Origin: Brevundimonas sp.
Lineage (GTDB): Bacteria > Pseudomonadota > Alphaproteobacteria > Caulobacterales > Caulobacteraceae
Assembly (NCBI GenBank): GCA_016742215.1
Contig: JACVCC010000002.1
Span: 62,001-126,000 of the forward strand
DNA: 64,000 nucleotides
Direction: 5' to 3'
The stretch's first letter is position 1, and each line of letters starts with the position of its first letter. Below are positions 43,565-53,631 of the stretch, in pieces. The position numbers and the translations under genes are program-made. The notes beneath the pieces were generated by a model. That model searched no databases. It saw nothing but the letters and a program-made list of their open reading frames with translations, and was not told the origin of the DNA.

Positions 43565-44574
43565 CACCAGACCCCGATCTTCTCCGCTTCCTTGTGCGTG
43601 ATCGGGTGGCCCTCGGCCTTGTGGTCCTGTTCGGCGAGGAAGCGGACCGCTTCCAGCGCGGCCATGCAGCCCATGCCGGCCGCCGTCACCGCCTGGCGGT
43701 AGACGTCGTCGGTCACGTCGCCGGCGGCCCAGACGCCCTCGATGGCGGTCGCGGCCGTGCCCGGCTTCACCACCAGATAGCCGCCCTGCTTGGTCTCCAG
43801 CTGGCCGTCGAACAGCTGCGACGACGGCGCATGGCCGATGGCGATGAAGACGCCGTCCGCCGCGATCTCGCGCGTCTCGCCGGTCTTCACATTCTTTATC
43901 CGCGCCCCGGTGACGTTCACCCCGCCGAAGCTGTTGGTCTCGCCCAGGATCTCGTCGATGGCGTTGTCCCAGACCACCTCGACCTTCGGGTGGGCGAACA
44001 GACGGTCCTGCAGGATCTTCTCGGCGCGGAACTCGTCGCGGCGGTGCACGACCGTCACCTTCGACGCGAAGTTCGTCAGGAACAGCGCCTCCTCGACGGC
44101 GGTGTTGCCGCCGCCGACCACGATCACGTCCTTGTTGCGGTAGAAGAAGCCGTCGCAGGTCGCGCAGGCCGAAACGCCGAAGCCCTGGTATTTGGCCTCG
44201 CTCTCCAGCCCCAGCCACTTGGCCTGGGCGCCGGTCGAGATGATCACCGTCTCGGCCAGCATCTCGGTCCCGCTATCCAGCGTCAGGCGGAATGGACGCT
44301 GCGACAGGTCGGCCTTGACCACGATGTCGTGGATCACCTCGGTCCCGACGTGCTCGGCCTGCTTCTGCATCTGCTCCATCAGCCAGGGGCCCTGGATGAC
44401 GTCGGCGAAGCCCGGATAGTTCTCCACGTCGGTGGTGATGGTCAGCTGTCCGCCCGGTTGCAGGCCCGCGATCACGACCGGCTGCAGCAGCGCGCGCGCG
44501 GCGTAGATGGCGGCGGTCCAGCCGGCGGGGCCGGAACCGATGATGGCGACACGGACGGTACGGGGAGTGCTCAT
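43564..44574 (-). CDS. trxB: Thioredoxin-disulfide reductase
   Basis: 336 residues. FAD motif IIGSGPAGWTAAIYAAR, active site CATCDG, NADPH motif VVGGGNTAVEEALFL followed by VVHRRDEFRAEKIL, and C-terminal GVWAAGDVTDDVYRQAVTAAGMGCMAALEAVRFL. It reduces thioredoxin with NADPH in the cytoplasm. Its last bases lie in the hairpin at 43532-43564. It is divergent from the glycine-zipper gene at 44643. Confidence 0.95.
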   Translation of the reverse strand: MSTPRTVRVAIIGSGPAGWTAAIYAARALLQPVVIAGLQPGGQLTITTDVENYPGFADVIQGPWLMEQMQKQAEHVGTEVIHDIVVKADLSQRPFRLTLDSGTEMLAETVIISTGAQAKWLGLESEAKYQGFGVSACATCDGFFYRNKDVIVVGGGNTAVEEALFLTNFASKVTVVHRRDEFRAEKILQDRLFAHPKVEVVWDNAIDEILGETNSFGGVNVTGARIKNVKTGETREIAADGVFIAIGHAPSSQLFDGQLETKQGGYLVVKPGTAATAIEGVWAAGDVTDDVYRQAVTAAGMGCMAALEAVRFLAEQDHKAEGHPITHKEAEKIGVW

Positions 44575-44642
44575 GCGCCTATTTAGGCGCTGATTCCGGG
44601 TTTCGGAATGCTAGTCTGGGCCAGCAAGCACGGGAGTCGGGG

Positions 44643-44849
44643 ATGAAGAAGAACAACAGCGTGGCCTTCATGCCGATCGGCATGGGCATGGGCGTCGCGA
44701 TCGGCACGTCGCTTGGTGTCGCCATGGACAACATCGGCCTGTGGCTGCCCATCGGCATCGCCATCGGCTCCGGCATAGGCGTCGCCATGATGGGCGCGGC
44801 CAATGCGAAGGCGAAGAAGGACGAGGACAAGCCCGAGGGCGAGAACTAG
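44643..44849 (+). CDS. Small glycine-zipper membrane protein (68 aa)
   Basis: MKKNNSVAFMPIGMGMGVAIGTSLGVAMDNIGLWLPIGIAIGSGIGVAMMGAANAKAKKDEDKPEGEN. Two glycine-zipper membrane helices and a charged cytoplasmic tail. Similar small proteins are common but unnamed. It overlaps the 3' end of the convergent gene by 4 bases. Confidence 0.7.
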   Translation: MKKNNSVAFMPIGMGMGVAIGTSLGVAMDNIGLWLPIGIAIGSGIGVAMMGAANAKAKKDEDKPEGEN

Positions 44850-45280
44850 CGCTCTCGCCTCCACACCGCGAAGCGACAGCCGACCGGTTCCAGCAGGATC
44901 CAGAGCTCGTCCTCGGCCCCCATGGGCGCCATGGCCGGCACGCCGTCGACGGGATCAAGCGGAAGATTGTAGCGGCGGAAGGCGGTGTTATCGACCTGGT
45001 CGGTCCGGGCGTAGCGCCAGTGCGCGCCATCCACCGTCAGGGGGGACCGCTCCCGGAACCACCGCCGCTGATGCGCCGTGACCTCCCGCGCCTCGTTGTA
45101 GGGCACGGCGGACGCCTCGGCGTGCGGGAACCACCAGACCCGCCCGTCGGCCCGTCGAACCGCCAGCTTGCGGTCCAGCTCTCCCTCCTGCGCCGTGCAC
45201 AGGGGCACGCGCGGCCGCTCCATGTCTGCGGCGGTGATCTGGGCCGCTGTCATCAGGGTGATTGCGAGCAGGGTCAGCAT
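44846..45280 (-). CDS. Exported hypothetical protein (144 aa)
   Basis: A short signal-peptide-like N-terminus (MLTLLAITLMTAAQITAADM, cleavage about residue 18) and a mature part with three cysteines and many Trp/Tyr (RVWWFPHAEASAVPY, DELWILLEPVGCRFAVWRRER). I do not recognise it. Same strand as the ELM1-like gene upstream with a 37-base gap; possibly the end of the greA operon. Confidence 0.55.
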   Translation of the reverse strand: MLTLLAITLMTAAQITAADMERPRVPLCTAQEGELDRKLAVRRADGRVWWFPHAEASAVPYNEAREVTAHQRRWFRERSPLTVDGAHWRYARTDQVDNTAFRRYNLPLDPVDGVPAMAPMGAEDELWILLEPVGCRFAVWRRER

Positions 45281-45317
45281 GGGCCAGAGGAAGCCCTGTC
45301 CGGCGCCGGGGGTCGAG

Positions 45318-46319
45318 CTATCCGTTTCTGACGGCCAGACGGTTCAGGATCTCCCGGGCCGCCCGTTCCGTCTCGTTCAACGGCTCATAGCTCCAGCCGC
45401 CCAACGTCCCGTCGAACGCCCGCGCCGCGCCCCGCTCGCGCAGGTCCGCATGAAGACGCCCGAATTTGTCCGCCGGCTTCGTCGCCACCATCGGCAACAC
45501 GTGCACCGGCTTGCCGGTCGAGGCCGCCTCGGCGGCCATATTGGCGCTGTCCTCGGTGACCAGGATCTGATCGGCGTAATGCAGAAAGGCGAAATAGGGA
45601 TTGGCGCCGGTCCCGTCCCAGATGAGGCCGGGCAAGTCAGACAGCCGCGCGTTCATCGCCGACTTCGCCGCCTCGGGCGTGCGGCGGGAATAGGTCAGCA
45701 TCACCGAGCCGCCGACATCCGCCACTGCCGCCGCGATCCGGTCGGCCAGCTCCACGGCGTGGGCCTCCGGCAGGTCGTGCGCCAGCGAGGTCCCGCCGAC
45801 CAGCACCGCCACGCGCGGCCGGGGCAGGGGCTCCAGCTGGTCCGCGAACGCCGCCGCGCCCTCGGCCAGCCGTGACGCCGTCACCCGGTGGGGCGAGCCT
45901 GTGATCGACAGCACATTGGCGCCCTCGATCCCGTCGTGCCGTGGCGCGACGACCAGATCGTAGTCACCGGTGCGCCAGCGTGGATCCTGCGTCTGCACGA
46001 CGAAGGTTCTCCCGCCCGAGCGCCGCTTCGCCATCAGCGACAGGGGCAGGGTCGCCCGGCCGGTGGCGATCCACACATCGGGCCAGTCCTCGCCCGCGGC
46101 GGGGAAGGAATCCTCGCCCGCCGGATCCAGCATCCACGACGCCTTCAACGCCGACGGCAGCTTGTCGAACGCCTTGCGCCACTTCACGCGGCGGACGGCG
46201 ATTTCAGACGGCAAAAGACGCTGGAGGGCTTCCGCCAACCCCAGCGCCTGATTTTCCATGCCGATCCGGCCGTCAGAGACGACCCGGATCGAAAGCGGCT
46301 TCTGTGAGCCTACTTCCAC
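45318..46319 (-). CDS. Mitochondrial-fission ELM1-like protein (DUF1022)
   Basis: 333 residues with the ELM1 pattern: [78 protein letters not shown] and [26 protein letters not shown]. The last block looks like a nucleotide-sugar glycosyltransferase (GT-B-like) site. The bacterial role is unknown; the plant homologue is in mitochondrial fission. The GTG at 46319 overlaps the greA end by 10 bases; no other start precedes the first conserved block. Confidence 0.75.
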   Translation of the reverse strand: MEVGSQKPLSIRVVSDGRIGMENQALGLAEALQRLLPSEIAVRRVKWRKAFDKLPSALKASWMLDPAGEDSFPAAGEDWPDVWIATGRATLPLSLMAKRRSGGRTFVVQTQDPRWRTGDYDLVVAPRHDGIEGANVLSITGSPHRVTASRLAEGAAAFADQLEPLPRPRVAVLVGGTSLAHDLPEAHAVELADRIAAAVADVGGSVMLTYSRRTPEAAKSAMNARLSDLPGLIWDGTGANPYFAFLHYADQILVTEDSANMAAEAASTGKPVHVLPMVATKPADKFGRLHADLRERGAARAFDGTLGGWSYEPLNETERAAREILNRLAVRNG

Positions 46320-46783
46320 TCGACCTTGAGGATTTCGTAGGCCTTCACGCCTCCGGGCGTGTTGACCTCGACCACGTCGCCGACCTCTTTCGAGATCATG
46401 GCGCGGGCGATCGGCGAGGCGATGGAGATCTTGCCCGCCTTCACGTCGGCTTCGTGCTCGCCGACGATCTGGTAGCGGCCCTCTTCCTCGGTGTCCTCGT
46501 CGACCACGGTGACCGTGGCGCCGAATTTCACCTGGTCGCCCGACAGTTTCGACACGTCGATCACCTGGGCGCGGGACAGTTTGTCCTCGATCTCGGCGAT
46601 CGATCCCTCGATCCAGCCCTGACGCTCCTTGGCGGCGTGATACTCGGCGTTTTCGGACAGGTCGCCGTGCTCGCGAGCCTCGGAAATGGCGGCGATCACG
46701 TTCGGCCGTTCGACCGACTTCAATTGCTTCAGCTGATCGTCGAGGACACGATAGCCCTCGGCCGTCATCGGCACTTTTTCCAT
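46310..46783 (-). CDS. greA: Transcription elongation factor GreA
   Basis: 157 residues. N-terminal coiled coil with acidic tip ([47 protein letters not shown]) and C-terminal FKBP-like domain ([60 protein letters not shown]). It rescues backtracked RNA polymerase by stimulating transcript cleavage. Full length. It is coupled to the ELM1-like gene by a 10-base overlap. Confidence 0.96.
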   Translation of the reverse strand: MEKVPMTAEGYRVLDDQLKQLKSVERPNVIAAISEAREHGDLSENAEYHAAKERQGWIEGSIAEIEDKLSRAQVIDVSKLSGDQVKFGATVTVVDEDTEEEGRYQIVGEHEADVKAGKISIASPIARAMISKEVGDVVEVNTPGGVKAYEILKVEWK

Positions 46784-46902
46784 ATGTCGTGAATTTCTTG
46801 CTTCGCCCGAATGACAGATTACTCACAACCAGAGAGGTCGCTGGGCGAACGCGACCGGGCAAAGAGGGTAGTGCGGCCTGAGGAAAGGTTCAAGTCCGCC
46901 GA

Positions 46903-47106
46903 TCAGGCGGGCGTCTCTCTGTCGCGGGCGGCCTGTCCCTTGAGCGCGCCGTGACGCAGCAGGCTCCAGACCAGCCACGCCACGGCGGCCAGCCCCATCG
47001 CCATGAACAGGGCCGACACGATCGCGATCCCGGCTGCGATGAACGCGAGCACGAAGGCGATGGCGGCGGCCAGGGCGGCGATGATCTGGACAGTCTTCAG
47101 GCGCAT
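46903..47106 (-). CDS. Small membrane protein (67 aa), hypothetical
   Basis: MRLKTVQIIAALAAAIAFVLAFIAAGIAIVSALFMAMGLAAVAWLVWSLLRHGALKGQAARDRETPA. Two nearly continuous hydrophobic helices and a basic C-terminal tail. Unrecognised. Its -10/-35 region shows a weak GGCAAC-like element only. Confidence 0.55.
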   Translation of the reverse strand: MRLKTVQIIAALAAAIAFVLAFIAAGIAIVSALFMAMGLAAVAWLVWSLLRHGALKGQAARDRETPA

Positions 47107-47172
47107 GAAATCCTTAACGCCCCGGGGCCGAACGGGTTGCCCTCTCGCGAACCGTTCAGCGCCCGTGATCGC

Positions 47173-47832
47173 TCAGGCGTAGGCGTAGGGTCCGCCGCGC
47201 TCCAGCGCCGCCCTGTAGGCAGGCCGGGCGTGGATTCGCTCCAGGAACGCGCGGCAGTTCGGCTTGTCCGGGAATCCGGCGCGCGAGACGGCGGCCTCCA
47301 GCGGGAAGCTCATCATGATGTCGGCCGCGCTGAAGGTCTCGCCGGCGAACCAGCCTGACTTCGCCAGCTCGGCCTCCCAGTAGGCCGTGTGGCTGGCGAT
47401 CTGCGGGGTGATCAGGCGCGCACGGACCTTCTTGGCGATTCCGTTGGCGATGGGTCGGATCAGCACCGGCGACCGGCGCGGGACCTCCCCGAAGATCAGG
47501 CTCAGCAGCAGGGGCGTCATCGCCGACCCCTCGGCATAGTGCAGCCAGTAGGTATAGCGCCGCGCCGCCTCGGTGCCCGCCGCCGGCTTCAGCGTGTTGG
47601 GGAAGGTCTCCAGCAGATACTCGACGATCGCGCCCGTCTCGGCCACGACTGCCTCGCCATGCTGGATGACCGGCGACTTGCCCAACGGATGGATCGCCCG
47701 CAGTTCCGGCGGGGCCAGCCGGGTATTCGCATCGCGCTCGTACCGCTTCACCTCATACGGCACGCCCATCTCCTCCAGCAGCCACAGCACGCGCTGCGAC
47801 CGCGAGTCATTCAGGTGGTGGACGATGACCAT
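47173..47832 (-). CDS. Glutathione S-transferase family protein
   Basis: 219 residues. Thioredoxin-like N-terminal domain (VIVHHLNDSRSQRVLWLLEEMGVPYEVKRYERD, then HPLGKSPVIQHGEAVVAETGAIVEYLLETF with the glutathione-binding cis-Pro and E-T/S motif) and the all-helical C-terminal domain (GWFAGETFSAADIMMSFPLEAA). The start was set at 47832 by a GAGAGGAAC site; the upstream open frame is the unrelated gap before it. It is likely a detoxification enzyme; substrate unknown. Confidence 0.88.
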   Translation of the reverse strand: MVIVHHLNDSRSQRVLWLLEEMGVPYEVKRYERDANTRLAPPELRAIHPLGKSPVIQHGEAVVAETGAIVEYLLETFPNTLKPAAGTEAARRYTYWLHYAEGSAMTPLLLSLIFGEVPRRSPVLIRPIANGIAKKVRARLITPQIASHTAYWEAELAKSGWFAGETFSAADIMMSFPLEAAVSRAGFPDKPNCRAFLERIHARPAYRAALERGGPYAYA

Positions 47833-47893
47833 GGCTGGGTTCCTCTCCGGACCGGCCAGTTGTGGGCCGTTGACGTTGCGTCCGTCCAGAGCG

Positions 47894-49732
47894 TCAATTC
47901 GCGGGGACGTTGATAACCTCGCCCGGCGCCGACACCCCCGCCGGCGAGAAGGCCTCGACCGCGAGCCAGTAGTCGACACCGACATTCAGCGCCCGGATCT
48001 CCAGCTGGTCCTGCGCAGCCGCCAGATCGTCGGCATAGATCTGATAGGTCAGGAACAGCCGGTCCGGCGCCGTGCCCCAGCGGACGTTGTAGCCCAGCGC
48101 CCCCTCGACCGGCTGGATGCGGACGAGGGCGTTCCGCTGGTCCTCGCCCCGTGTGACCGTGGCCTCGGGCCGCGCCGGCGCCGGCCCCTCGACCGTGCCG
48201 AACACCCTCAGGTCCGCGATGGCCAGGTTGGCGCCCGCCACCTCGCCATGCTCGTAGCGGATGAAGCGGGCCTCCACCGGCGTCTCGCCCTCGACATAGG
48301 CGTTCGGGCGGTCGCGCTCTGACTCCGACAGGTCCGCGAACACCTGCCAGTCCTGCCCGTCGGCCGACCACAGGATGCAGAAGCGCGTGCGGATGTCCGG
48401 CCGCTCGGCATAGACCCCGGCCTCGTGGTCCGCATAGTTGACCTGCACCGCATGGACCCGCTTCACCGCGCCCAGATCCAGCGTCAGCGTCTGTCCGGCC
48501 TCATTGCGGTCGGCCACCCAGAAGGTGCGCGGGTTCTCGTCCGTCGCCCGGTCCGCCCCGAACTCGCCCCGCGTCGATGAAGCCGTGGCGACGGCGCGGT
48601 AGGACAGCGGGAACCAGCCGGTGAACAGGCTCTCCGGATCGCTGACCGGCCCGTCGGGCATCCGCTGCGGATAGTCACCGAAGCGGCTGGTGAAATGCAT
48701 CTGGCCGTCTGACGTGAAGCCGCCGGGGAACATCGCGATCCGCCGCTCGAAGGTCCAGTTGTGCCCGATCCACGGCGTGCCGGTGTTCCACCAGTTGCCG
48801 TGCCGGTCCTGGAAGGTCGAGCCGTGGCCCGCCCCCTCGACGAAACCGCCGGGCTTGTAGCTGATCGGATTGTAGGGCGCGTACTCGAACGGCCCCAGCG
48901 GGCTGTCGGCGACATAGACCCCGTTGGCGTAGGCGTTGAACTCCGTCCCCGGCGCGCCGTACTGCAGATAGTACCGGCCGCCGTACTTCGTCATCCACGC
49001 CCCCTCCATATAGGGGTTGATGGCTGTCCCGTTCGGCAGGGCGCCCGAGTGATCCTGTCCGAACCGTTCCCAGCCGTGCCGGTCGGGGTGCAGGACGTGC
49101 AGCTTCACCACGTCACTGACGAACCGCATGGGCGGGGTCGGATCGACCTCGGCGGCGTACAGCGGATAGACGTTCGACGAGCCCCAGTAGAGATACCAGC
49201 GCCCGTCATCATCAATGAACAGGCCCGGATCCCACGGCCCGGGCGGCAGCTTGTCGTCGGGCAGGCCGCCCTCGCCGAACGATCCCTCCTCGTTGCGGCT
49301 GACCGCGCCGGGCACGGGCGGCAGGATGCGGGTGTGCCACTCCCACTGCCCCGTCTCCGGGTGTTCGCTGACCAGCAGCGGCCGCGGCTCGAACGCCGAT
49401 TGCATCAGGTACAGCCGCTTCCCGTCCGACACCGCCGCCGGCGCCACATTGCTCTCGAACGGCCAGCGGTTCGGCTGGACATAGGTCCAGTCCAGCAGGT
49501 CGGGCGAGGTCCAGTACCCATCCGCCAGAGTCTGGAACAGGAAGTACCGGTCGCGATGCAGCACGATCACCGGGTCCGCCCCGGTGCGATAGCTGACGCC
49601 CCGGTGCGTCTGCTCGAAGTTGTATTTGTAATCCACGTCCACCGGATTGGCCCATGTCCGCGGCCGCGCCTCCTGGGCCGCAGCAGGCAGGGCGATCAGG
49701 GCCGCGAGGGCGGTCAGGACAGTCGTGCGCAT
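47894..49732 (-). CDS. Secreted GH43-type glycoside hydrolase with F5/8-type C-terminal module
   Basis: 612 residues. Signal MRTTVLTALAALIALPAAA. The five-bladed propeller of GH43 shows the three acidic positions: GADPVIV (Asp), WDPGLFIDDDGRWYLYWG (Asp) and YMEGAWMTKYGGRYYLQYG (Glu). After about residue 385 comes a discoidin/F5-8-type module (GADRATDENPRTFWVADRNEAGQTLTLDLGAVKRVHAVQVNYADHE) and a short FN3-like end. It probably acts on arabinose- or xylose-containing plant glycans outside the cytoplasm, inference from family. It is divergent from selD. Confidence 0.85.
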   Translation of the reverse strand: MRTTVLTALAALIALPAAAQEARPRTWANPVDVDYKYNFEQTHRGVSYRTGADPVIVLHRDRYFLFQTLADGYWTSPDLLDWTYVQPNRWPFESNVAPAAVSDGKRLYLMQSAFEPRPLLVSEHPETGQWEWHTRILPPVPGAVSRNEEGSFGEGGLPDDKLPPGPWDPGLFIDDDGRWYLYWGSSNVYPLYAAEVDPTPPMRFVSDVVKLHVLHPDRHGWERFGQDHSGALPNGTAINPYMEGAWMTKYGGRYYLQYGAPGTEFNAYANGVYVADSPLGPFEYAPYNPISYKPGGFVEGAGHGSTFQDRHGNWWNTGTPWIGHNWTFERRIAMFPGGFTSDGQMHFTSRFGDYPQRMPDGPVSDPESLFTGWFPLSYRAVATASSTRGEFGADRATDENPRTFWVADRNEAGQTLTLDLGAVKRVHAVQVNYADHEAGVYAERPDIRTRFCILWSADGQDWQVFADLSESERDRPNAYVEGETPVEARFIRYEHGEVAGANLAIADLRVFGTVEGPAPARPEATVTRGEDQRNALVRIQPVEGALGYNVRWGTAPDRLFLTYQIYADDLAAAQDQLEIRALNVGVDYWLAVEAFSPAGVSAPGEVINVPAN

Positions 49733-49797
49733 GGTCCGCAGGCTAGCACGCGGGGCGGGTCATTGAGTTCACGAGCCGTTTCGCCCACACCGGAATC

Positions 49798-50841
49798 ATG
49801 ACCACGTCCGAACCCCGCCTGACCTCGCTCGCCCACGGCGGCGGCTGCGGCTGCAAGATCGCGCCCGGCGTGCTGCAGGACATCCTCAAGCGCATGCCCG
49901 CCGCCGCGCCCTTCGCCGATCTGATGGTGGGAACCGAGACCAGCGACGACGCCGCGGTATGGCGGCTGAACGACCGGCAGGCCCTGGTCGCCACGACCGA
50001 CTTCTTCATGCCGGTGGTCGACGATCCGTACGACTTCGGCCGCATCGCCGCGACCAACGCCCTGTCGGACATCTACGCCATGGGCGGCCGGCCGATCCTC
50101 GCGCTGGCCCTCGTCGGCATGCCGGTCAATGTCCTGTCGCCACAGACCATCGGCGAGATCCTGCGCGGCGGGGCAGAGGTCTGCGCCACGGCCGGCATCC
50201 CCGTCGCGGGCGGCCATTCGATCGACAGCGTCGAGCCGATCTACGGCCTCGTCGGCCTGGGTCTGGTCGAACCGGACAAGGTCCTCACCAACCGCGGCGC
50301 CCGCCCCGGCGACGTGCTGATCCTGACCAAGGCGCTCGGCGTCGGCGTCTACAGCGCCGCGCTCAAGGCCGGGCGGCTGGAGGACGCGGGCTATGCCGCC
50401 CTGATCGCCTCGACCACCCGGCTGAACACCGTCGGCTCCGACATGGCCGGCCGCGAGGGCGTGCACGCCATGACCGACGTCACCGGCTTCGGGCTGCTGG
50501 GCCATGCGCTGGAGATGGCGCGCGGGGCAGGGGCCACGGTCGAGCTGACGCCCGATCCGCCCCTGCTGCCCGGCGTCGAAACCCTCGCCGCCGCCGGCGT
50601 CCGCACCGGAGCCTCGATCCGCAACTGGGCCGCCTATGGCGCCGACTGCGACCTGCCCGCCGATCTGCCGGAGTGGCGGCGCGACCTGCTGACCGACCCG
50701 CAGACCTCCGGCGGCCTGCTGATCGCCGTCGCGCAGGACCGGGCCGACGCGGTTCTCGCCCACGTCCGCGCCGCCGGCTTCGACGCCGCCGCCGTCATCG
50801 GCCGCGTGGTCGAGGGGCCGGCCCGGGTCCGCGTCGCATGA
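49798..50841 (+). CDS. selD: Selenide, water dikinase (selenophosphate synthase)
   Basis: 347 residues. N-terminal GGGCGCK gives Cys17 and Cys19 (Cys17 catalytic; no selenocysteine UGA). PurM-like fold: [72 protein letters not shown] and DPQTSGGLL. It makes selenophosphate from selenide and ATP. Its stop overlaps the mnmH ATG (ATGA), so the two are coupled. Confidence 0.95.
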   Translation: MTTSEPRLTSLAHGGGCGCKIAPGVLQDILKRMPAAAPFADLMVGTETSDDAAVWRLNDRQALVATTDFFMPVVDDPYDFGRIAATNALSDIYAMGGRPILALALVGMPVNVLSPQTIGEILRGGAEVCATAGIPVAGGHSIDSVEPIYGLVGLGLVEPDKVLTNRGARPGDVLILTKALGVGVYSAALKAGRLEDAGYAALIASTTRLNTVGSDMAGREGVHAMTDVTGFGLLGHALEMARGAGATVELTPDPPLLPGVETLAAAGVRTGASIRNWAAYGADCDLPADLPEWRRDLLTDPQTSGGLLIAVAQDRADAVLAHVRAAGFDAAAVIGRVVEGPARVRVA

Positions 50842-51902
50842 TCCGCCGGACCACGGATCTGGACCCCGCCGCCCGCGACGGCTTCACCGCCCTGATCGAC
50901 GTGCGCAGCCCATCGGAGTTCGCCGAGGACCATCTGCCCGGCGCCATCAACCTGCCCGTCCTCGACGACGTCCAGCGCGCCGACATCGGCACGGAATACG
51001 TCCGCGGCTCCAAGTTCGAGGCCCGCCGGCGCGGCGCCGCCATGGTCGCCCGCAACATCGCGGCCCATCTGGACGGCCCGCTGTCCTCCGTCGGCGGCGG
51101 TTACCAGCCCCTCGTCTATTGCTGGCGGGGCGGGCAGCGCTCCGGCGCCATGGTCGCTGTCATGGACCAGGTCGGCTGGCCGGTGACGGTGCTGGAGGGC
51201 GGCTACCAGACCTGGCGGCGACAGGTCGTGGCCGGACTCTACGACCAGCCCCTGCCGCACCGCCTCGTCCTGCTGGATGGCCCGACGGGCGCCGGCAAGA
51301 CCGCGCTCCTGTCCACGCTGGCGGTCGAGGGCGCGCAGACGCTGGACCTCGAGGCCCTCGCCGGCCACCGCGGCTCCCTGTTCGGCGCCACCGTCGGCGG
51401 CCAGCCGTCCCAGAAGGCGTTCGAGACCGCCCTGCACGACGCCCTGTCCCGGCTCGATCCGGCCCGTCCGGTGATCGTCGAGGCCGAGAGCAGCCGCATC
51501 GGCCGCCGCGCCCTGCCGCAGTCCCTGTGGACCGCCATGAAGGCCGCGCCGCTCGTGCGTCTGGATGCGCGCCTGCGCGACCGGGTCGCCCGCATCCTCG
51601 CCGACTACGCCGACATCGCCGCCGATCCGCAGGCCCTCGACGCCGCCCTGTCCCGCCTGCCGCGCCATCACGCGAAGACTGACATCGCCCGCTGGCGCGA
51701 CCTGGCCGCCGCCGGCGAGATCGCCGCCCTCGTCGAGGACCTGATCGCGCATCACTACGACCCCGCCTGGCGCAAGCAGGCGCTGGACCGACCGCGGCGC
51801 CTGCTGGCCGGGGTCGCGCTGGACGGTCCGGGCCCGGACCATGCGGCCGCCGCGGCCCGCGCGATCATCAAGTCGCTCGACGGCGGGGACTTCGCCGCCT
51901 AG
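50838..51902 (+). CDS. mnmH: tRNA 2-selenouridine synthase MnmH (SelU)
   Basis: 354 residues. Rhodanese domain with Cys95 in [14 protein letters not shown], then a P-loop (GPTGAGKT, residues 148-155) and [13 protein letters not shown]. It converts 2-thiouridine to 2-selenouridine in the anticodon of tRNAs via geranylation, using selenophosphate from SelD. It is coupled to selD by an ATGA overlap. No selA or selB is in the window, so selenium is probably used here only for tRNA. C-terminal domain is complete. Confidence 0.93.
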   Translation: MIRRTTDLDPAARDGFTALIDVRSPSEFAEDHLPGAINLPVLDDVQRADIGTEYVRGSKFEARRRGAAMVARNIAAHLDGPLSSVGGGYQPLVYCWRGGQRSGAMVAVMDQVGWPVTVLEGGYQTWRRQVVAGLYDQPLPHRLVLLDGPTGAGKTALLSTLAVEGAQTLDLEALAGHRGSLFGATVGGQPSQKAFETALHDALSRLDPARPVIVEAESSRIGRRALPQSLWTAMKAAPLVRLDARLRDRVARILADYADIAADPQALDAALSRLPRHHAKTDIARWRDLAAAGEIAALVEDLIAHHYDPAWRKQALDRPRRLLAGVALDGPGPDHAAAAARAIIKSLDGGDFAA

Positions 51903-51911
51903 CTTCGCCGG

Positions 51912-53207
51912 ATGGCCGCTTCCCGACTGCGCTCCGCCCTGATGTCCCTCAGCCTGTGGGTGCTGATCGCCCTGCTGGCGGGCCTGTTCGCCGGCGCCGC
52001 CGCCCAGGCCTGGGGCCTGCCGGGCGGGGAGGGGACGGCCGAGGTCATCGCCGCCGTCGGCTCGCTGTGGCTGAACGCCCTGAAGATGACCATCATCCCG
52101 CTGGTCTTCAGCCTGCTGGTCACCGGCATCGCCTCCATCGCCGACGCCGCCGCCACCGGCCGGCTGGCGCTCAAGGCACTGATGGTCTTCGCCATCCTTC
52201 TGGTCGGGGCGACAGCCTGGGCCATCTTCGCCTCCGAGATGCTGCACGTCCTGTGGCCCATCGCCGCCGACGGCGCCCGCACACTTCTGGCCGGAGCGCC
52301 CGACGCCTCGGTGGTCAAGCAGAACTCCGGCAACGGCGGCATCGCCGGCTTCCTCGCCAGCCTCGCCCCCGCCAATCCGATCCGCGCGGCGGCCGAGGAC
52401 GCCATCCTCGGCATCGTCGTCTTCGCCATTGCATTTGGTTTTGCAGTCACCCGTCTCGATGCCGCCCGCCGCGCGCCTCTGGTCGGCTTCTTCGAGGCCG
52501 TGTCCGAGACCATGATCGTCATCGTCCACTGGGTGCTGAAGGCTGCGCCTCTGGGCGTCTTCGCCCTGTCGATGGGGGTGGGCCTGAACGCCGGCCTCGG
52601 GGCGCTCGGAGTCCTGGGCCACTACGTCGCCATCATCGTTCTGGCCCAGGTCGGGCTGATCCTGCTGATCTACGCCGTCGTCGTCCCGTGGGGCAGCATC
52701 GGCCTGGGCCGCTTCGCCCGCGGCGTCATCCCGGCGCAGGTGGTGGCCTTCTCGACCCAGTCCTCGCTGGCCAGCCTCCCGGCCATGGTCGAGCAGGCCC
52801 GCACGGCGCTGGGCGTGTCCAACGCCACCGCCGGCCTCGTCCTGCCGCTGGCCGTCGCCATCTTCCGCATCACCAGCCCGGTGGCCAACCTCGGGGTGGT
52901 CATCTACGTCGCCCACCTGCACGGCATAGACCTCGGCCCCGCCGCCTGGTTCGCCGGCGCGGTCACCGCCATCGCCGTCTCGGTCGGCACGGTCGGCCTG
53001 CCCGGTCAGGTCAGCTTCTTCGTCTCCATCGCGCCCATCTGTCTGGCCATGGGCGTGCCGGTGCAGGTCCTGCCCCTGCTGCTGGCGGTGGAGGTCATCC
53101 CGGACATCTTCCGCACCATCGGCAACGTCACCGCCGACCTCGCCGCCGCCCGTATCGTCGAGGGCCGCGACGCCCGGGCGGACCCGGAGGCGGGCGGAGG
53201 CATCTGA
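51912..53207 (+). CDS. Dicarboxylate/amino acid:cation symporter (DAACS family)
   Basis: 431 residues with eight helices and the two re-entrant loops of the SLC1/GltP family: AFSTQSSLASLPAMVEQ (HP1 serine-rich), SNATAGLVLPLAVAIFRITSPVANLGVVIY (TM7 region), VGTVGLPGQVSFF (HP2) and VEVIPDIFRTIGNVTADLAAARIV (TM8). It moves acidic or neutral amino acids or C4-dicarboxylates with H+ or Na+. It starts 9 bases after mnmH and is coupled to the lipoprotein by a TGATG overlap. Confidence 0.9.
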   Translation: MAASRLRSALMSLSLWVLIALLAGLFAGAAAQAWGLPGGEGTAEVIAAVGSLWLNALKMTIIPLVFSLLVTGIASIADAAATGRLALKALMVFAILLVGATAWAIFASEMLHVLWPIAADGARTLLAGAPDASVVKQNSGNGGIAGFLASLAPANPIRAAAEDAILGIVVFAIAFGFAVTRLDAARRAPLVGFFEAVSETMIVIVHWVLKAAPLGVFALSMGVGLNAGLGALGVLGHYVAIIVLAQVGLILLIYAVVVPWGSIGLGRFARGVIPAQVVAFSTQSSLASLPAMVEQARTALGVSNATAGLVLPLAVAIFRITSPVANLGVVIYVAHLHGIDLGPAAWFAGAVTAIAVSVGTVGLPGQVSFFVSIAPICLAMGVPVQVLPLLLAVEVIPDIFRTIGNVTADLAAARIVEGRDARADPEAGGGI

Positions 53208-53611
53208 TGCTCGTCCTGCGCATCCTCGCCCTTGCGGGGCTGATGCTGCTGGGCAGCTGTTCCTACACCTTCGACATCGAGACCCGGCTGATCGACGGCC
53301 AGGTGACCTTCGTCGTCGCGCCGGACTCGCGCAGCAAGCCGGGCCGCTCCTGCGTGAGGACCATCATGGTCGGGGACGACGACGGCTTCGTCTGGCAGGA
53401 CCATGTGACCGATCCCTGCGGCACACGGTTCCCCGTGGTTTACGGCCAGCCCCTGCGCGGCGCGCCTGACCCGGACCTTGCCGACCTGAAGATGGCGCCC
53501 AGGCAGCTGAGGCCCGGCATCACCTATCAGGTCATGGCCAATGCTGGCATCGGCTACGGCGAGGGTCGCTTCAGGCTCACGCAGGACGGCCGGGTCGAAA
53601 GCCTCCCGTAG
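53207..53611 (+). CDS. Hypothetical lipoprotein (134 aa)
   Basis: Signal MLVLRILALAGLMLLGSC with lipobox LGSC (Cys18), then a beta-rich domain (YTFDIETRLIDGQVTFVVAP, SCVRTIMVGDDDGFVWQDHV) with three further cysteines, of which CVRT and CGTR probably pair. Its ATG overlaps the symporter stop (TGATG), so it is translationally coupled with it. Function unknown. Confidence 0.65.
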   Translation: MLVLRILALAGLMLLGSCSYTFDIETRLIDGQVTFVVAPDSRSKPGRSCVRTIMVGDDDGFVWQDHVTDPCGTRFPVVYGQPLRGAPDPDLADLKMAPRQLRPGITYQVMANAGIGYGEGRFRLTQDGRVESLP

Positions 53612-53631
53612 CCTTGGTCCGGCGCACGCTG

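Noticed and set aside
49849..49857. In-frame UGA or selenocysteine site in selD
   Set aside because: The catalytic position is a Cys (GGGCGCK); no UGA or SECIS-like structure is seen.
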